Shown: positions 49,391-61,332 of the stretch, piece by piece
Layout: every line of letters begins with the position of its first letter
Numbering within the stretch: the stretch's first letter is position 1
Origin: Nageia nagi
Taxonomy: Eukaryota; Pinophyta
Assembly: GCA_050084985.1 (NCBI GenBank)
Contig: JBITNC010000001.1
Span: 166,408,001-166,472,000 of the forward strand
Direction of reading: 5' to 3'
Length of the DNA: 64,000 nt
Notes under the pieces: model-generated
The model's database searches: none
Seen by the model: only the letters and a program-made list of their open reading frames with translations
What the model was told of the DNA's origin: nothing
Translations under genes and position numbers: made by a program

Positions 49391-50349
49391 ATGGTACCTA
49401 AAACAAGATCCCAAATAGGAGCATAAGCTGATCCTACCATGATGACATTTCAAACTATGATTCAACAAATGGTAGACACACTTACTAGTACATTCAAAGA
49501 AAAAATTTGACAAATACAGACACAAATATAAACCCTTGATAGTAAATGTGATAGTGTTCAACTAAGTATTAATCATACCAATAATGCATCCAGTTCATAG
49601 TAGAAATCAAGGTAGTTAGGAAATCCATAAGGGTATCATCATAACTTTCAAAGCCAATATGGTGGTTTTATTCTTCCTTGCACAACCAAATTAGATTTTC
49701 CTTGATTTGATGGAGATAATCCCACTAGCTAGATTTATAAAGCTAGATAGTATTTCACATTAAACCAAATCTTCAAAGATTTGAAGGTGTGCATGGCATC
49801 TTTTCATTTGGATCATGAGGCTCTCCAATGGCACCAATGGTACTCCAAAATGCATCTTTCTCCTTTATAAGATGAATATACTCAACAATTATTGATCTAT
49901 TTTGATCCTAATGACTATGAAGACTTCACAAGGGCATTGACCAAGTTACATCAAACTACAATAGTCAAAGAATACCAAAATTAGTTTGAGAAATTGGCAA
50001 ATCACACAAAGGGGTTGGATGATGCATTTTTCACAAGTTATTTTATTAGTGAATTAAAGGAATAAATTAAACCAAAGGTAAAAATATTTAATTCCAAAAC
50101 TATGATGGATGCTATTGCCTTGGCAAAGCTCATTGAAGATAAAGCCAAAGCTCATCAATAAAATGCAAGACTTCCATTCACCAAAACACATAATATTTCC
50201 CATTCCTCTAATAACAAAAGCACCCCACCATCAAATTGCACAATGCAAACTAAAAAGTTGATGTGGGAAGAAATGGAAAAGCATCAAAACAAGGGCTTGT
50301 GCTATAATTATGATGAGAAATTTATTCATGGTCATTGTTGTACACAATA
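49391..50349 (+). pseudogene. P: gag
   Basis: ATG at 49,391 opens MVPKTRSQIGA. The capsid domain shows KLDFPxFDGDNPTSxIYKAR (x is a stop), then VCMASFHLDHEALQWHQWYS, EDFTRALTKLHQTTIVKEYQ, and EKLANHTKGLDDAFFTSYFI followed by SELKExIKPKV. The end has a degraded knuckle, CYNYDEKFIHGHCC (usually CxxCxxxxxxGHxC). This is the gag type of plant chromoviruses with the GxTRS-like start. Stops sit at expected Q, R and W codons. It is in the same frame as the protease that follows. Confidence 0.85.
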
Positions 50350-50830
50350 AAAGTTATATTTGTTTAATGTTGATGCTCCTAGTGAGGAGGAATATGAGAG
50401 TGCACTCAAAGAGGCTATAGAGGAAATTCCAAATGAGGAGGCATCAATTATATCTTACAATGCATTGGTATTAATTACCACCCCTCAAACTATGAAGGTC
50501 AAAGGGTTCTTTGAAAAGCACCTTCTCATAATATTGTTGGAGTTGGGAAGTACTCATAATTTCATTGATCCATAAGTGGCTAAGGTTACTAACTGTTACA
50601 TCCACCATACAAATAATTTTGAGGTTATTATTGGTAATGGATAAAAAATAGCATGTAAAGGCACATTTCACAATTTCAAATTGATCATGGACCACTATAA
50701 TTTGAAAAACAACATGTACACTTTACCACTTGGGGGATGTGATATAGTTTTGGGTGTATAATGGCTAAGGAATTTGGGCACTGTATAGTGGAATTTTGTA
50801 GAGCTATGGATGAAATTAAAAATATATGAA
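50350..50830 (+). pseudogene. P: aspartic protease
   Basis: The open run 50,360-50,575 ends LLELGSTHNFIDP, the active-site motif LLDSGSTHNFID with DSG changed to ELG, so the catalytic aspartate is lost. Then come FEVIIGNG, MYTLPLGGCDIVLGVxWLRN and LGTVxWNF, the usual C-terminal motif GCDxVLGVQWL. Expected Q and W codons are now TAA and TAG. Same frame as gag. Confidence 0.85.
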
Positions 50831-51039
50831 CAAGAGCATACTCTTAGGGGATTACAAGGTGTATTTGTACAAATTGTGAGTTCACATCACATGAAAAGAT
50901 CCTATGAAAAACTAGAAAAAGGATGTTGGAACACTTATACTCTTTATCAATCATCAAATCTAAAATCATAGAGCCTGAGGATCTATAGCCCATCTTAAGT
51001 AAGCATTCAAGTACCTTTGAGGAACCAATAGGATTAACA

Positions 51040-52240
51040 CCCCAACAATCACATGATCATGCTATTGAATTGATGCCAAGAAGTCACCCACCAAACATTC
51101 ATCCTTATCGATATCCTTATTTATAGAAAAATGAAATTAAAAAATTGGTTAAGGAACTATTCGATGTAGGAGTAATTCAACCTAGCATAAGTCCATATTC
51201 TTCTCTAATTATATTGGTTCATAAGAAATATGGTTCTTGGCATATGTGTGTAGATTTTAGGGCCCTCAACAAAATTACCATCAAGGAAAAATTTCCCATC
51301 TTGATCATTAATGAATTATTGGATGAACTGCATGGGGTAAGATATTTTTCCAAATTGAACTTGCAATCTGGGTATCACCAAATCTACCTCAAGGAGGAGG
51401 ATATACCAAAAAATACATTTTGTACCCATGAAGGCCATTATGAGTTCTTATTCATGCATTTTGACCTCACAAATGCTCCATCCATGTTTCAAAGTTTAAT
51501 GAATCAGGTGTTTTGTCCATTCCTTAGGAAGTTCATTTTAGTTTTCTTTGATGATATCTTGATCTATAGTAAGACATGGCAAGAACATGTGGCACATGTT
51601 GACCAAACCTTACAAATTTTGAAGGAACACTAGGTATATGCAAAAAAATCAAAATGTTCATTTAGTAAGAGGGAAATTGATTACTTAAGCCATGTTATAT
51701 CTGAAGAGAGAGTTAAGATGGATCCATAAAAGATTACTAACATGCAAAACTAGTCTATTCCTACATATTTGAAAAGTTTCCAAGGATTCTTAGGGTTGAT
51801 AAGCTATTATAGAAAATTTGTAAAGGATTATGGCAAGATTGTAGCACCTTTAACCATGTTGTTGAAAAAGAATGGATTCCAATGGTCCCCTCAAGCTAGG
51901 GTAGCTTTTCTTAAGCTCAAGGAGGTAATGTGTATCACCCTAGTATTAGCAATGCTAGATTTTTTTAAAATATTTATGATAGAAAGTGATGCTTGTGGAG
52001 TAGGAATTGGGGTAGTATTAATGCAAGAGGGGCATTCGTTAGCATTCACTAGTAGAGCACTCTTTAGAAAACATTTGGGCAAATCCACTTATGAAAAAGA
52101 AATGCTTGCTAGTATTCATGTAGTTCAATGTTGGAGACTATATCTCATTGTTCATCATCTCATCATCCTCATAGATCATCATAGTTTAAAATTTTTCATT
52201 AAGCAATGCATTTCTATGCTTGAGCAACAAAAATGAGTGA
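51040..52240 (+). pseudogene. P: reverse transcriptase and RNase H
   Basis: One frame from about 51,061 to 52,236, different from the gag frame, carries the pol core. RT: LVKELFDVGVIQPSISPYSS, MCVDFRALNKITIKEKFPI, FSKLNLQSGYHQIYLKEEDI, FDLTNAPSMFQSLMNQVFCP, and catalytic VFFDDILIYS. RNase H follows with SFQGFLGLISYYRKFVKDYG, ESDACGVGIGVVLMQEGHSL and TYEKEMLASIHVVQCWRLYL. This is the chromovirus pattern (FFDDILIYS, GVGIGAVLMQ). Three or four stops, all explainable as Q or W codons changed by transitions, interrupt it. Residues for catalysis remain. Confidence 0.92.
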
Positions 52241-53280
52241 CCAAACTACTAGCATATGATTATGAGATAGTATATTGTAAAGGTAAGGAGAATGTGGTTG
52301 CTAATGCTCTGTCTAGAAAATTTGAATATCAAGTAGCACTACAAGCTCTTTCATATCCTATTCCTCAATGGTTGGATAATGTTAAACAAGAGTGGGTAGA
52401 GGATAGCTTCACCCAAGAATTGCTAAAACAGATCACTCAAGACCCCATGAGTAAACCACACCATACATGGCATGATGTTATTTTGAGATTCAAAGGTTGA
52501 ATTTTGTTATCATGTCCTTCAAAATGTAAATTAACAATACTTTCAAAATTTCATTCCACATCTATATCAAGACATGAAGGATTTTTGAAAAGTTATAAGT
52601 AAGTGGCATGGTTGTTCTATTGGACAAGTATGAAATCAGATATCAAGTAGTTTATGGTAGCTTATGATGTGTGTTAATGATAAAAAGGTGAGATAATGGG
52701 TACTCTAGGACTCCTTTAACCTCTCCCCATACCTACCTATACATCTACCAATATCTTAATGGATTTCATTAAAGTCCTTCCTAAATCTTATGGTAAATTA
52801 GTTATTCTAGTGGTGGTTGATTGGTTATCTAAATATGCTCATTTTGGTTCATTGTCTCATCCCTACAAAGTAGTGATAGTGGCACAATTATTCCTAGATA
52901 AAATTTTCAAACTACATGGCATGCTAAACACAATTATCTATGATTGTGATCCCACTTTTACAAGTCATTTTTGGTAAGAGCTTTTTAAATTGTAAGGTAC
53001 CCAACTAAAAATGAGCTCAGCATATCACCAACAAACTTATGGTTAGATTAAAATTGTCAATAAATGCTTGGAAACATATTTATGTTATTTTGCTTCAACA
53101 TAACTTGTGCATTGGGTATGATGGCTTCCCTTGGCTAAGTGGTGGTATAATACATCTCATCATTCTGCTAGCAAGATGACCCCTTATGAAGTAGTGTATG
53201 GTCAAGCTCCACCAATAGTCACCTCATATGTTGTAGGTACCAATAAAGTTTAGGTATTTGACTCAGCTTTAGTTACTTGA
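52241..53280 (+). pseudogene. P: integrase
   Basis: In-frame with RT up to about 52,977: TKLLAYDYEIVYCKGKENVV and ANALSRK (the link from RNase H), a degraded zinc domain with GFLKSYK near 52,575, then the core: MDFIKVLPKSYGKLVILVVV, DWLSKYAHFGSLSHPYKVVI and HGMLNTIIYDCDPTFTSHFW. Here the core's D is kept (DWLSKYAHF, DCDPTF for DRDPxF). After 52,977 the frame shifts; SAYHQQTYGxIKIVNKCLET and degraded WYNTSHHSASKMTPYEVVYG follow. Inactive but the family is certain. Confidence 0.9.
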
Positions 53281-53808
53281 GATGATATTCTTTATTTACT
53301 TTAAGGATAACCTTTAGATAGCCCAACATCATATGAAATAATAGGTTGATTAGCAACATGTGGAAAGGGAGTTCTAGGTAGATGATATGGTCTTTTTAAG
53401 GCTACAACCTTATCACCAAAAATCCTTAAAAATAAAAGGCCGTCAAAAATTGATTGCAAAGTTTTATGGTTCTTAAAAGGTGCTACAATGCATTGGCCCA
53501 ACTGCATACAAATTAGAGCTTCCTACTTCTTCCAAGATTCACCCAATGTTTCATGTCTCTTGTCTCAAGAAAGTGGGTGGATTAGAGGTTTGGGTTCAGA
53601 CCCAATTACCTGAGTTAGCAAAGGATGGATCAATGGTAGTTGTACCTAAGGCAATTTTGGATCAATGCTCATAATAGCTTCATAATCACTCCTTCATAGA
53701 AGTCCTTATGTAGTGGCAAGGCATGGCACTAGAAGATGCAACATGGGAAATCCTTCATCAGCTATAGCAATAGTTTCTACACTTCAAGCTTTGAGGATAA
53801 AGCTTCAT
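53281..53808 (+). pseudogene. P: integrase C-terminus with chromodomain-like tail
   Basis: The run 53,480-53,674 gives [20 protein letters not shown] and [11 protein letters not shown] (the GPF/Y-type module), then VPKAILDQ. Beyond two stops it continues IEVLMxWQGMALEDATWEIL, matching the chromodomain core EVLVQWKGxxxEDATWE. In chromoviruses this tail guides integration to heterochromatin. It identifies P as a chromovirus-like Ty3 element. Confidence 0.8.
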
Positions 53809-53823
53809 CCCAAGAGGTATGCA
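53809..53823 (+). promoter_or_regulatory. P polypurine tract
   Basis: CCAAGAGGTATGCA precedes the right LTR, after GAGGATAAAGCTTCAT. It resembles the GAGGAxAAGCTTxxxCCCAAG-purine layout of plant chromoviruses but the purine run is eroded. Confidence 0.6.
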
Positions 53824-54226
53824 TGTTAGGATCCCACATCCTAACATTTTAGTGTTAGTAATAGTATTTTATTAAATTATTGGCCTATATTTTAATATTA
53901 TGATTGTAAGGGTGAGGCTTGATTTTGCATTACTATTAGGGTTAGGGTCAATTTAATATAAATAGATAGAAGTGTGTGGAGAAAGGCATCTTGAACATTA
54001 TTTTTTATGTTTGAAGTTGTAAGGAGGTAGCCCTATCGAAGTGGCCTATGATTCTATTACTATTCAATAAAATTCTATCCTTATCTGCTTATTGATGCTA
54101 TTTTGTGTTCTATTTACTAGTACATGCTCTATTATTTCCAATAGATAGTTGTCATTTTCCTATTTCAAATCAATATTCATTTCATTTTTGCAATATTTCC
54201 CTTTTCATATTTGTAGTATTGTAACA
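53824..54226 (+). repeat. P 3' LTR
   Basis: This 403-bp copy of 48,214-48,615 starts TGTTAGGATCCCACATCCTA and ends TATTGTAACA. Flanks are AGATG on the left of P and ATATT on the right. The uninterrupted copy 2 of the SET-like gene reads ATATG at this place, so each flank differs by one base from a five-base duplicated target. Confidence 0.95.
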
Positions 54227-54979
54227 ATATTTTCATGGGGTATATAGTGCATGGCCACTTAAAAGGCCTTTTATAAAATATTATGAGATATTTTCTTATT
54301 ATGGTCATTGATACATGATCAAACCATGTGAATGTTATTATTTATATGGTTTGTATATGTATAACATTGGGGTTGTTACTCCAAATACATTGGTAGAATC
54401 ATTGATGCCATTTTGTGGGTTAGTTTACATAGTAATTGATTGGAAATAATTAACATCATATCTATATAGTATGTCCATATATGGAATATGTGCAAATGCT
54501 TCTGAGATTCCACATTCAAAGTGCTCAAAAATCTCATACATTGATGGTCGACCAAAAATACAAGGAAACAAAGCAAGATACATAAGCAATTATGTAGGTG
54601 AAGAATGGGAACTAAATTCTAAATATCACCAATGTAGTAATAATAAAGAATACTTCATGTGTTGACAAATGAGTAGTTATGTAGTTATTATTCCTATTAT
54701 AACTCTTAATATTGATGATGAGCTATTAGTTAACTACAATTGTAAGAGACATACTCCAAGATTTAATGCACAAATTTTGAAATTAGGAGATGATCAAAAA
54801 GTAATAATTCCTCGAAGACCAAAGATGAAAAAAAAAACAACTAATATATTATTGATGTCACATGATGGATGTATCAATTTATATGTATAGATCATGTGTC
54901 TATATGAATGTATTAAATTATATGTATGGATCATGTGTATGTATTGATGTATCAAATTGTATGTATGGATCATATGTAT
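54227..54979 (+). pseudogene. SET-like gene copy 1, second part (exon 3) and 3' flank
   Basis: This resumes where P interrupts. It encodes MSIYGICANASEIPHSKCSK, YIDGRPKIQGNKARYISNYV, then ELNSKYHQCSNNKEYF and VVIIPIITLNIDDELLVNYN. The pattern ARYxxNYxxxxxxNxxF ... IxTLNIxDELLVxYN matches the second half of a SET domain (ARFINHxxxxPNxxF, then AxRDIxxGEELLxDY). It is followed by a loose tandem of GTATGTATGGATCATGTG-like words (54,860-54,975), also present after copy 2. It ends at the CACTA-like end at 54,980. Confidence 0.6.
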
Positions 54980-55240
54980 CACAACTAGGAAAAGGCCAAT
55001 TTGCATCTCTAAACATGAAAATTAAAAACCAACACTAATTTTCATCCTAATGCATCAATTTTTTTTGTTGTTTTTTTCAGTGTTCTTTAATGCAAATAAG
55101 GATACAAATTTTGACACATATTTAGATGCAAATTTAGACACTAAAGGATGCCAAATATGATGCAAATTTAGGTGTAAATTTTGCATCTAAATACAATAGT
55201 GAAATCAAGGATGGAAGTCATCTAAGGCATTCAAACATAA
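54980..55240 (+). mobile_element. CACTA element A: left terminal and subterminal region
   Basis: CACAACTAGGAAAAGGCCAA at 54,980 resembles the CACTACTAGAAAAAGGCC-type terminal inverted repeat of plant CACTA elements. Behind it are many copies of TTTGCATC or its reverse complement GATGCAAA (to about 55,190), the short subterminal repeats that transposase subunits bind. The terminal T is A here (CACAA). Three-base flank TAT could be one half of the target duplication. The other end could not be located. Confidence 0.65.
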
Positions 55241-55586
55241 TTTATGACACAATTTTACATTGAAAAAACTTAAACAAGTAAACAATAATTAGGTCATATT
55301 TACTATAAAACTCAATTACCTGATACTCATCTTTCTTAAATGCCTCCAAGTCTTAATTCAAGTTTTATATTTAATGTTAAATGTGATAGCTAGAAAATAT
55401 ATAATCCTCATCAATTATTTTCAACTCAAAGAGATCTATATCTTTCTAGATGTACCAATATAGACCACTTCAAAATTTAGAAATCAAATGCTTCTCAGAG
55501 TTGGATTGAACTCATGCAAAAGTAATGATTAAGCTAATACAATCAAACAAAAATTAAAAAAAGCCAAAAAACTATGAAACATACCA

Positions 55587-55769
<183 letters not shown>

Positions 55770-55959
55770 AAATACGATGCTTCAAACATATGATCCCATC
55801 ATTGAAGAAGCAAAAACATTCATAGATCATACCATAAGCAACAAGGAAGATATACATATGAAAATTTTAAGATACATATGAGAAGTATATAACAAGCAAT
55901 ATTCCATATAATGGCATTAATATAGCATCCATAAATTACAATATTATCATTATATATTA

Positions 55960-57460
55960 TCATTATATATTATATTCATCATCAAGATGTACAATATGTT
56001 TTCTTCTAGGATTACATTCAATTACAAACCACTTTTTTTCATATACAACATTTGGGATGAAATATATTTTATTGCAATGTTATGGTAAACTATAAAGCTC
56101 TCTATTATTAGGTAAAATATATGTCATGTTGATTACAAAGTAATCATTAGGTATATCATACAATATTTATCTTTTATTGAGTGTGTCAAACCACTTAAAT
56201 TTAAATATCATACACTGGAATGACCTTTATCCAATTGAAAAATATCTTGATTTTTTCTAATATATTTTAATTTTTCATATATCAAGTTTGTATCTCTTGT
56301 GCTTGCATGACTTTCTTGATCAAAATAAACCATCACTCCATAGTCAAATTTTATTCTTTTCTTATCATTCTTTTCAATTCTGAAGTGTTGATCATATGCT
56401 CACATTGAAGAGAAAGAAAGTACTTGCACATATTTACACAAAAAATGTTATTAGTGCAATATATTTGTATTTATTCAAAATAAATTCTTATAAAAATATT
56501 AATAAAAATAATTATGTCAAACATGCATCCAATAGCAATATTTAATGTATTTTGGTCATCATCTATTTTTCCTCTTGTAGTTTGTTGTTTCATTTGAATT
56601 TCATGCTTCATCCATGACCTTGGACATTCTTGTGGCTAATTTCCTCTCTTAGATTTTTAGGTAGACTAGATGTACCCCTTTGAATCTACCTACAAAACAA
56701 GGCATAATCTTGTTCAATTTCTCTTCTTTTAGTTTGGTACAACTCAATCCAATTTTCACAAGATGCATAATACATCATGTCAAATCATTTTATATATTCA
56801 TGAAGGTAACAATCTATAAACTTATAATGCTATAATACATACTTATTTAGTAAGCATTGATAAATTTGAATCTAAAATACATGTACATATCTAAAACATA
56901 GTTAATACCTTTAAGAGAATACGGTGTTCCACCTATTTCTAATACCTCCCCTTGTAATTTCTCACTATCTTTGTCTATATTCCACATTTTTTGGGTAGAA
57001 TCATCGATTTGGGAAATATACTCACTTGTAAAAAATGATTCCTATACAATTTATTTGTCACACATAGATCCTTTTGATTATAAATATTTTCTAAAAAATC
57101 CTTTCAGTACTTTTAAGAATCTCTCATTGCAAAAACATGTTTGTAGCACTCATAACACCTTCCATGTCAATATGGTCTACTAGGTGGATCAATAGGTGCA
57201 CTTGTATTTCCATAAAAGCAAACAAGCAATTATTTTTCTAATTTACAAATAATTTCAATAATTTATCTATACCATTAATCTATTGTAGCCACATATATCT
57301 CCTTTGAAAATAATCACTTGTTTATAAAATATAATATCATCAAAATATAACATGTCAAAATGAATAAAATATTAGAAAATAATACTAAATGCATTCTATA
57401 TTATTTTTCATTAAGTGATACTCTAACATGAAATACCTTAGAAATAATGACAATTTATTG
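55960..57460 (-). pseudogene. CACTA element A: C-terminal and second-gene domains (DUF4218-like and following)
   Basis: Minus-strand peptides in order: LFAFMEIQVHLLIHLVDHID with MEGVMSATN (DUF4218: VHLxxHLxxDIxxGGPVxxRWMY), then NWIELYQTKREEIEQDYALF and IQRGTSSLPKNLREEISHKN, then GVMVYFDQESHASTRD, and finally YFIPNVVYEKKWFVIECNPR near 56,020-55,960. The arrangement is that found downstream of TNP2 in plant CACTA elements. Heavily broken by stops and shifts. Confidence 0.6.
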
Positions 57461-57509
57461 ATTTCATGTCTAATATCAATAAGTACACTCCCACATCCAT
57501 GAATTGAAA

Positions 57510-59600
57510 TTGGAAAATTATGTTGCATAAAGTATTTGCACAAATGATATTTCTATATTTATTTCAATAGAAAATGTATATTGATAATATGAGATCAATA
57601 CCTTCATGAAGTTGTGGTAAACATGAGTCTTGAATCCTATGATTTTATGATGAACACTAAATTCATTTCTTATAGATGATCCATAATATGTTAGTGTTCT
57701 AATGGTTTGAATAAGTTTATGTAATTTTTTCACTTCATCTTTTTTCATAATCCATGTGGACGTAAGTACTTCTTTTCTTTCATCTTGATAGTAAGTTTGG
57801 ATATCTTTTAATTCATTTCTCATGATATTAGTATCTAATTCTTTTCTTGTTGTATACCAATCCAAAGAAGATCCAACATTCTTTACAATGTGTATAGGGT
57901 CTATTAAATATATCACTAACAACTCCTTCCAATATTTTAGTGTATAAAATATTGATATTTTTTTTATACCTAAAAATATGTAATGAAATAATCATTTAAT
58001 TGGTAAACTTATAAATTTGAAACTTTATAAACTTGCATATTTTAAAATTAATAAACATATTACAAATATATTGTACTATATAATATTTCATCAGTAGTAA
58101 ATCATTTTTTCCAAGAGTAATCTCATCATATGACCCTAAAGTAGTACATTTATCATGGGCCCTTTTCCTAACTTTTTCCACATTCTGGTGGTACTTTATA
58201 AACCAATCCATAGGACTTGCATAAATAGGAAAGAGGATTTTATCTACTCAACCATAGGCTCCCTTTTTTAAAAAAAGTATGATCCATTGGAAAATTTCCT
58301 ATGGCCAATATATTCCATCTTATGTATCTAGCTAGAATATCTTGATGGAAGACTTTTTACACACTCCAAAGAAGAATGATAACCTTTTGTATGAAGATCT
58401 ATTATAAGTTTTATTATAGAATGCATATAATTCATGTGATTATAAAAATTCGAATATGTACATGTAAAAACTATTATATATATCCATAACTACACAAACA
58501 TAAAACCTTGGATAATCATGAATAGTGTAACATAGTATACCATAATATTTGAATGACCTATGATTGATAGGTCTATTTATTTCATACATATGAATTCCTT
58601 CCCACAAGAGTATCAACTTGTTAATTATTGGTTTAAGGTATACATCCATGTGTTTAACCTATTTCTTTTTAGGGACTATAATAGCCAACATCAAATGCTC
58701 TTTCCTTATAGAAATCCATGGAGGTATGCTATAATTGATTATAATGTTAAGAAAACATAAATAATTAGATGTTTAGTTTAAAAATGGATTGATATCATCA
58801 ATTGCTAAACCCGATATGATACTCTTAGGTTCATGTTTAAATTTGTTGAGCCACTTTTGTATGTTTTATTGCTTTACTAACTATAGGTATACGCAACATA
58901 CCTTCTTCACTTTTATTTATTACATGTCATTCCAATAATTCTACAAGTGACTTACACTAAAATGTTTGCATCAACCTAGGAATGATTGGCATATGGTGAA
59001 CAACCTTTTGAGGAATTTCCTTTTTCTTTTTTATAGTTTCTTTTTCCACTACACTTTAGACATTTAGTCTTCATATCATATTCTTCTCCTCTATATAATA
59101 TACAATCATTAATACAAGCATGGTATGAATTATACTCCACCCCAACATCCTTTAAAATACCATGTACCTTTTTGCATGAATTTGGGATGATATTGTGACT
59201 TGGAAACAAATTTTTTTTACTAACCTATAATACCATTGAAAAAATAATTATGTATTTAATTTGATAGAAATTAGAATATTAAAAAATAAAAATAAAATTC
59301 ATACCTCAAAAAAGTAGTGAAACTTGTATCTGACCATCTAAATTTGGCTTTTATGTTCATATTAAGTAAGATATTTGATAATAAAGTTCTTGTTCCTTCA
59401 TATAATATAGTTTTTGAATCACTATACATGCTATACCTTTCTAAATCATCATTTCTTTCATCACCATCTCTTTCATCATCATAATCATGAACATAGAAGG
59501 ACTCAAGTAAGCCATCAATTCCATTTTCTTCACGATCATGATCATCATCATCATCATCACCTATATTATCTTCTCTTAATTAATCATCATTAATTCTTGA
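57510..59600 (-). pseudogene. CACTA element A: TNP2-type transposase (tnp2)
   Basis: Minus-strand exons read, in order: SKTILYEGTRTLLSNILLNM (59,450 region), a GT-AG intron of about 80 bp near 59,307-59,229, then IIPNSCKKVHGILKDVGVEY with HACINDCILYRGEEY, CLKCSGKRNYKK, MPIIPRLMQTF, DDINPF, YSIPPWISIRKEHLMLAIIV, MDVYLKPIINKLILLWEGIH and YTIHDYPRFY, then PIHIVKNVGSSL and HKIIGFKTHVYHNFMKVLI. These are the Transposase_21 (TNP2) landmarks. The enzyme cuts element ends for transposition. The N-terminal CPCxxC-type zinc region is not seen, and stops are frequent. Confidence 0.9.
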
Positions 59601-59840
59601 ATTGCACATAGGTATTTTAATATAAGCTATTAAATCTAGTACAAATATAAACTATGCATATTATTTAGGATTCCATGCTCTTTGTAGTATCTACTTATCT
59701 CTCCTACTTACATTATTTTGATGTAATGTTAGTGTAACATTTATAATGTTTGAGTTCTCAATTTGTTGCATTTTTATCATGTTCCTATTGAATCATTTTT
59801 TAAAAACCATTAATTCAAAATAAAAATAAAAATAAGTGTA
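59601..59840 (-). other. Junction between TNP2 and the SET-like gene
   Basis: A possible TNP2 start (MQQIENSNIINVTLTLHQNN) lies at about 59,773 on the minus strand, followed by degraded peptide to the clear TNP2 exon. There is no terminal repeat between this and the SET-like gene to the right, so no element boundary is visible here. Confidence 0.35.
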
Positions 59841-60024
59841 ACAAGTGTAGAGTAATTTGATACATCCATTGATACACATCATCCATATCTATAATTTGAT
59901 ACATCTATACATACAATTTGATAATATGTACATCCACATGATCCATACATACAAATTGATACATTCATTGATATATCATCAATAATATATTATTTTTTTA
60001 TTTTTATTTTTGACTTTGGTCCTA
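59841..60024. repeat. Loose tandem GTATGTATGGATCATGTG-type repeat after SET-like copy 2
   Basis: Minus-strand words GTATCAAATTGTATGTAT and GGATCATGTGGATG recur several times. The same array follows copy 1 on the plus strand at 54,850-54,979, which shows the two copies share their 3' flank. Confidence 0.75.
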
Positions 60025-61332
60025 AATGAATTATTACATTATGATCACTTCCTAACTTGAAACTTCATGCCTTACATCTTGGAGTAGGTCTCCTATAATT
60101 GCAGTGAACCAATAGCTCATCACCAATATTAAGAGTTTTAGTAGGAATAACAAATACATAACTACTCATTTTTCTACCCATGAAGCCTTTTTTATTATTA
60201 GTACATTGGTCAAATTCATAATTTGGTTCCCATTCTTTGCCTACATAATTGTTTATGTATCTTGTTATGTTTCCTTGTATTTTTGGTTGACCATTAATGT
60301 ATAAGAGTTTTGAATGCTTCATACATTGAATCTAAGAATCATTTGCACATATTCCATATGTATATATATTGTACATATATGAGCTAATTATTTCCAATAA
60401 ATTGCTATGTAAATTGGCCCACAAAAAGGCATCAATGTCTTTATCTTAGAACCTAGAGCAACAAACATATTACTATGTATAAACAAATTGTATCCATAGC
60501 ACTTTTTATATGGTTTGACCATGTATCGATGAAAATAATAAGGAAAGATCTTATAAGCCATTGGAAAAGGCATTTCAATTGGCCATACAGCATATGCCCC
60601 ATGATCATATATATGTTGATATTTAAATTATAGTTTTTGTGATATGTGCATTACACCCAAGTCATGAACATCCTCCCTTGGTATATCAACTACCTCCTCA
60701 TGTGCACTAGAACATTGATCCATTGATAATTTATGAAGTTGCTTTTAAAGTCTTATTCTTGTATTTCATTCAATATATAAAAATTCAAAAATCAATTTAA
60801 ATTTTTATCCTGATTAATTACCTCATGGCCATCATTATATTTTGATGATGAGGTTGACTTGTCGATCTTTTGCATATTTTATTTTTACAACATTAGCCAT
60901 AAAATAAAGTTAAATATTGAAAATAATATTATGAAAGTGAGAATTTAAATTATATTACATTTCTAAATCATACATAATAAAATTTAGCTTACTTCATCCT
61001 CATTGGATGAAACATCACTCCTCCTCAAAAGACCTCCAAGAAATATCTCAACATCTAAATTAGATGACACATCACTCATCGACCTCATGGAATTGGTATA
61101 GGTAACTCTTTTGAATTAGATGATACATTACTCCTTCACCTCCTAGGAACTAGTGTAGGAAACTCTTCTAAATCATATGAAACATCACTCCTAACAACCC
61201 TCTAATGTTGAGGTAGTGGCATTTGAAAATATGAATTAGTTGACACATCACTCCTAACAACCCTATGATGTTGAGGTAGTGGCATATAAATATTTGAATA
61301 TGATGAACATCAATCCTCCCATGCCTTGACAT
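60025..61332 (-). pseudogene. SET-like gene copy 2
   Basis: ATG at 61,332. Exon 1 (61,332-60,993) encodes about five repeats of some 20 residues (MPLPQHHRVVRSDVSTNSYF, then RVVRSDVSYDLEEFP, RSNVSSNSKELP, SDVSSNLDVEIF, RRSDVSSNEDE). A GTAAGC donor follows GATGAA. A short exon 2 (MQKIDKSTSSSKYNDGHE, 60,875-60,822) has a GTAATT donor. Exon 3 encodes MPFPMAYKIFPYYFHRYMV, ALGSKIKTLMPFCGPIY, YINGQPKIQGNITRYINNYV, EWEPNYEFDQC and VIPTKTLNIGDELLVHCNYR. The last blocks fit a SET domain (RYIN...PN.EF ... GDELLV..Y), which would methylate protein lysines. A frameshift and stops make it inactive. The SET call is by motif only. Confidence 0.6.
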
